Positions 63,627 to 64,000 of a stretch of DNA of 64,000 nucleotides are shown here, piece after piece. The notes under the pieces were generated by a model, which saw only the letters and a program-made list of their open reading frames with translations, was not told where the DNA came from and ran no database searches. How positions within the stretch are numbered: the stretch's first letter is position 1; each line of letters starts with the position of its first letter. The position numbers and the translations under genes were made by a program. The stretch covers positions 2,424,501-2,488,500 of the forward strand of contig NZ_CP075175.1 of the NCBI RefSeq assembly GCF_021223605.1. The letters are read 5' to 3'. This stretch comes from Paenibacillus sp. 481. GTDB lineage: Bacteria; Bacillota; Bacilli; Paenibacillales; Paenibacillaceae.

Positions 63627-64000
63627 TCAGGCATTCGTTTCAAGTAGTTTGTAATAAAGAACCGTCGCATCGAGATTTCCGTTTGCCGATCTCGCGAATG
63701 AAGGGATTGTTCCCGCCTGTTCATATCCGATAGAACGATACAACAAGTTTGAGGGATCTCCTTCCCGCGTATCGAGTACGAGCAGCGTGCGGTCTTCACT
63801 CCGCGCTGCTACTTCTGCCGTACGCATAAGGGCACGACCAACCCCCGTTCTCCTGTCTTGTGGCCGTGTCATCAACTTCGCAATTTCCGCGCGATGGTTC
63901 CCGTTTGGCTTATTGCAGAGATGGAGTTGCACAGTACCTACTACACGTCCATGCAGCACTGCAATCCATAACTTTATGTCCGGATTCAAGAGGTTAGCCC
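63627..64000 (-). CDS. GNAT-family N-acetyltransferase (5' end outside window)
   Basis: The C-terminal 124 residues of an acetyltransferase; the frame stays open to the window edge. It has WIAVLHGRVVGTVQLHL, the CoA loop IAKLMTRPQDRRTGVGRALM, then TLLVLDTREGDPSNLLYRSIGY. The layout resembles the aminoglycoside- or tabtoxin-acetyltransferase-like branch; substrate unknown. Confidence 0.88.
   Translation of the reverse strand, partial: ANLLNPDIKLWIAVLHGRVVGTVQLHLCNKPNGNHRAEIAKLMTRPQDRRTGVGRALMRTAEVAARSEDRTLLVLDTREGDPSNLLYRSIGYEQAGTIPSFARSANGNLDATVLYYKLLETNA

Overview
The window is chromosomal DNA of a low-to-moderate G+C Bacillota, most likely a Paenibacillaceae member. The signs are strong AGGAGG-type ribosome binding sites with frequent GTG and TTG starts, SLH-domain exoproteins, a c-di-AMP (ydaO-type) riboswitch, CcpA-like cre palindromes in front of secreted amylases, many small one-component regulators (TetR, MarR, AraC, WYL, MerR, GntR/YtrA) and a ldh-lctP pair. 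No rRNA, tRNA, CRISPR array, phage module or transposase gene was seen. The density of regulators, relics and stand-alone detoxification enzymes fits a soil or host-associated spore former.

Layout. 0-7.6 kb: a zinc alcohol dehydrogenase cut by the window edge with a divergent TetR regulator, an OmpR-type two-component system with a secreted coiled-coil protein, a berberine-bridge-like FAD oxidase, a decayed MerR/CPBP-protease locus and a stand-alone PD-(D/E)XK-like protein. 7.7-21 kb: two near-identical SLH-anchored M13 metallopeptidases on the minus strand. They bracket an accessory segment with an AraC regulator, a kinase-fold phosphotransferase, a serine hydrolase/LytTR/DUF3021 operon, a methyltransferase relic, a c-di-AMP riboswitch controlling an unknown protein, a second MerR/CPBP relic and a DUF418 membrane protein. 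21-23 kb: a GNAT enzyme and a YndJ-like membrane protein. 23-30.2 kb: an A+T-rich seven-gene glycan operon (TPR-glycosyltransferase-methyltransferase-like fusion, WbqC, GNAT, two tandem beta-propeller proteins, methyltransferase, DegT aminotransferase).

30.4-46 kb: a TetR-controlled FAD oxidoreductase, AraC regulator, MidA-like protein, UbiE-like methyltransferase, YjdF-like membrane protein, L-lactate dehydrogenase with lactate permease, SRPBCC protein, two WYL regulators and an epoxide-hydrolase-like enzyme. 46-64 kb: secreted type I pullulanase and secreted alpha-amylase, both preceded by a TGCAAACGTTT-type operator. Between them lie a MarR-controlled quinone-stress-like operon (ring-cleaving dioxygenase, LLM oxidoreductase, FMN reductase), a HAD phosphatase, a phosphotransferase and a YtrA-type GntR/ABC transporter operon. 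The end holds a Cof-type HAD, a YdeI-like protein, a zinc-ribbon/alpha-CTD-like small protein, another phosphotransferase and a GNAT enzyme cut by the edge.

The most unusual non-coding signal is a dispersed structured repeat. Three copies share a core of nested inverted repeats built on TAACGGTT, all between convergent genes. The two full copies share inverted ends, and each is bracketed by two near-identical terminator-like hairpins whose sequence differs from copy to copy. This looks like a small non-autonomous mobile element that targets or duplicates intergenic hairpins. I cannot match it to a named family.

All calls come from reading the sequence only. No database search or folding program was run.
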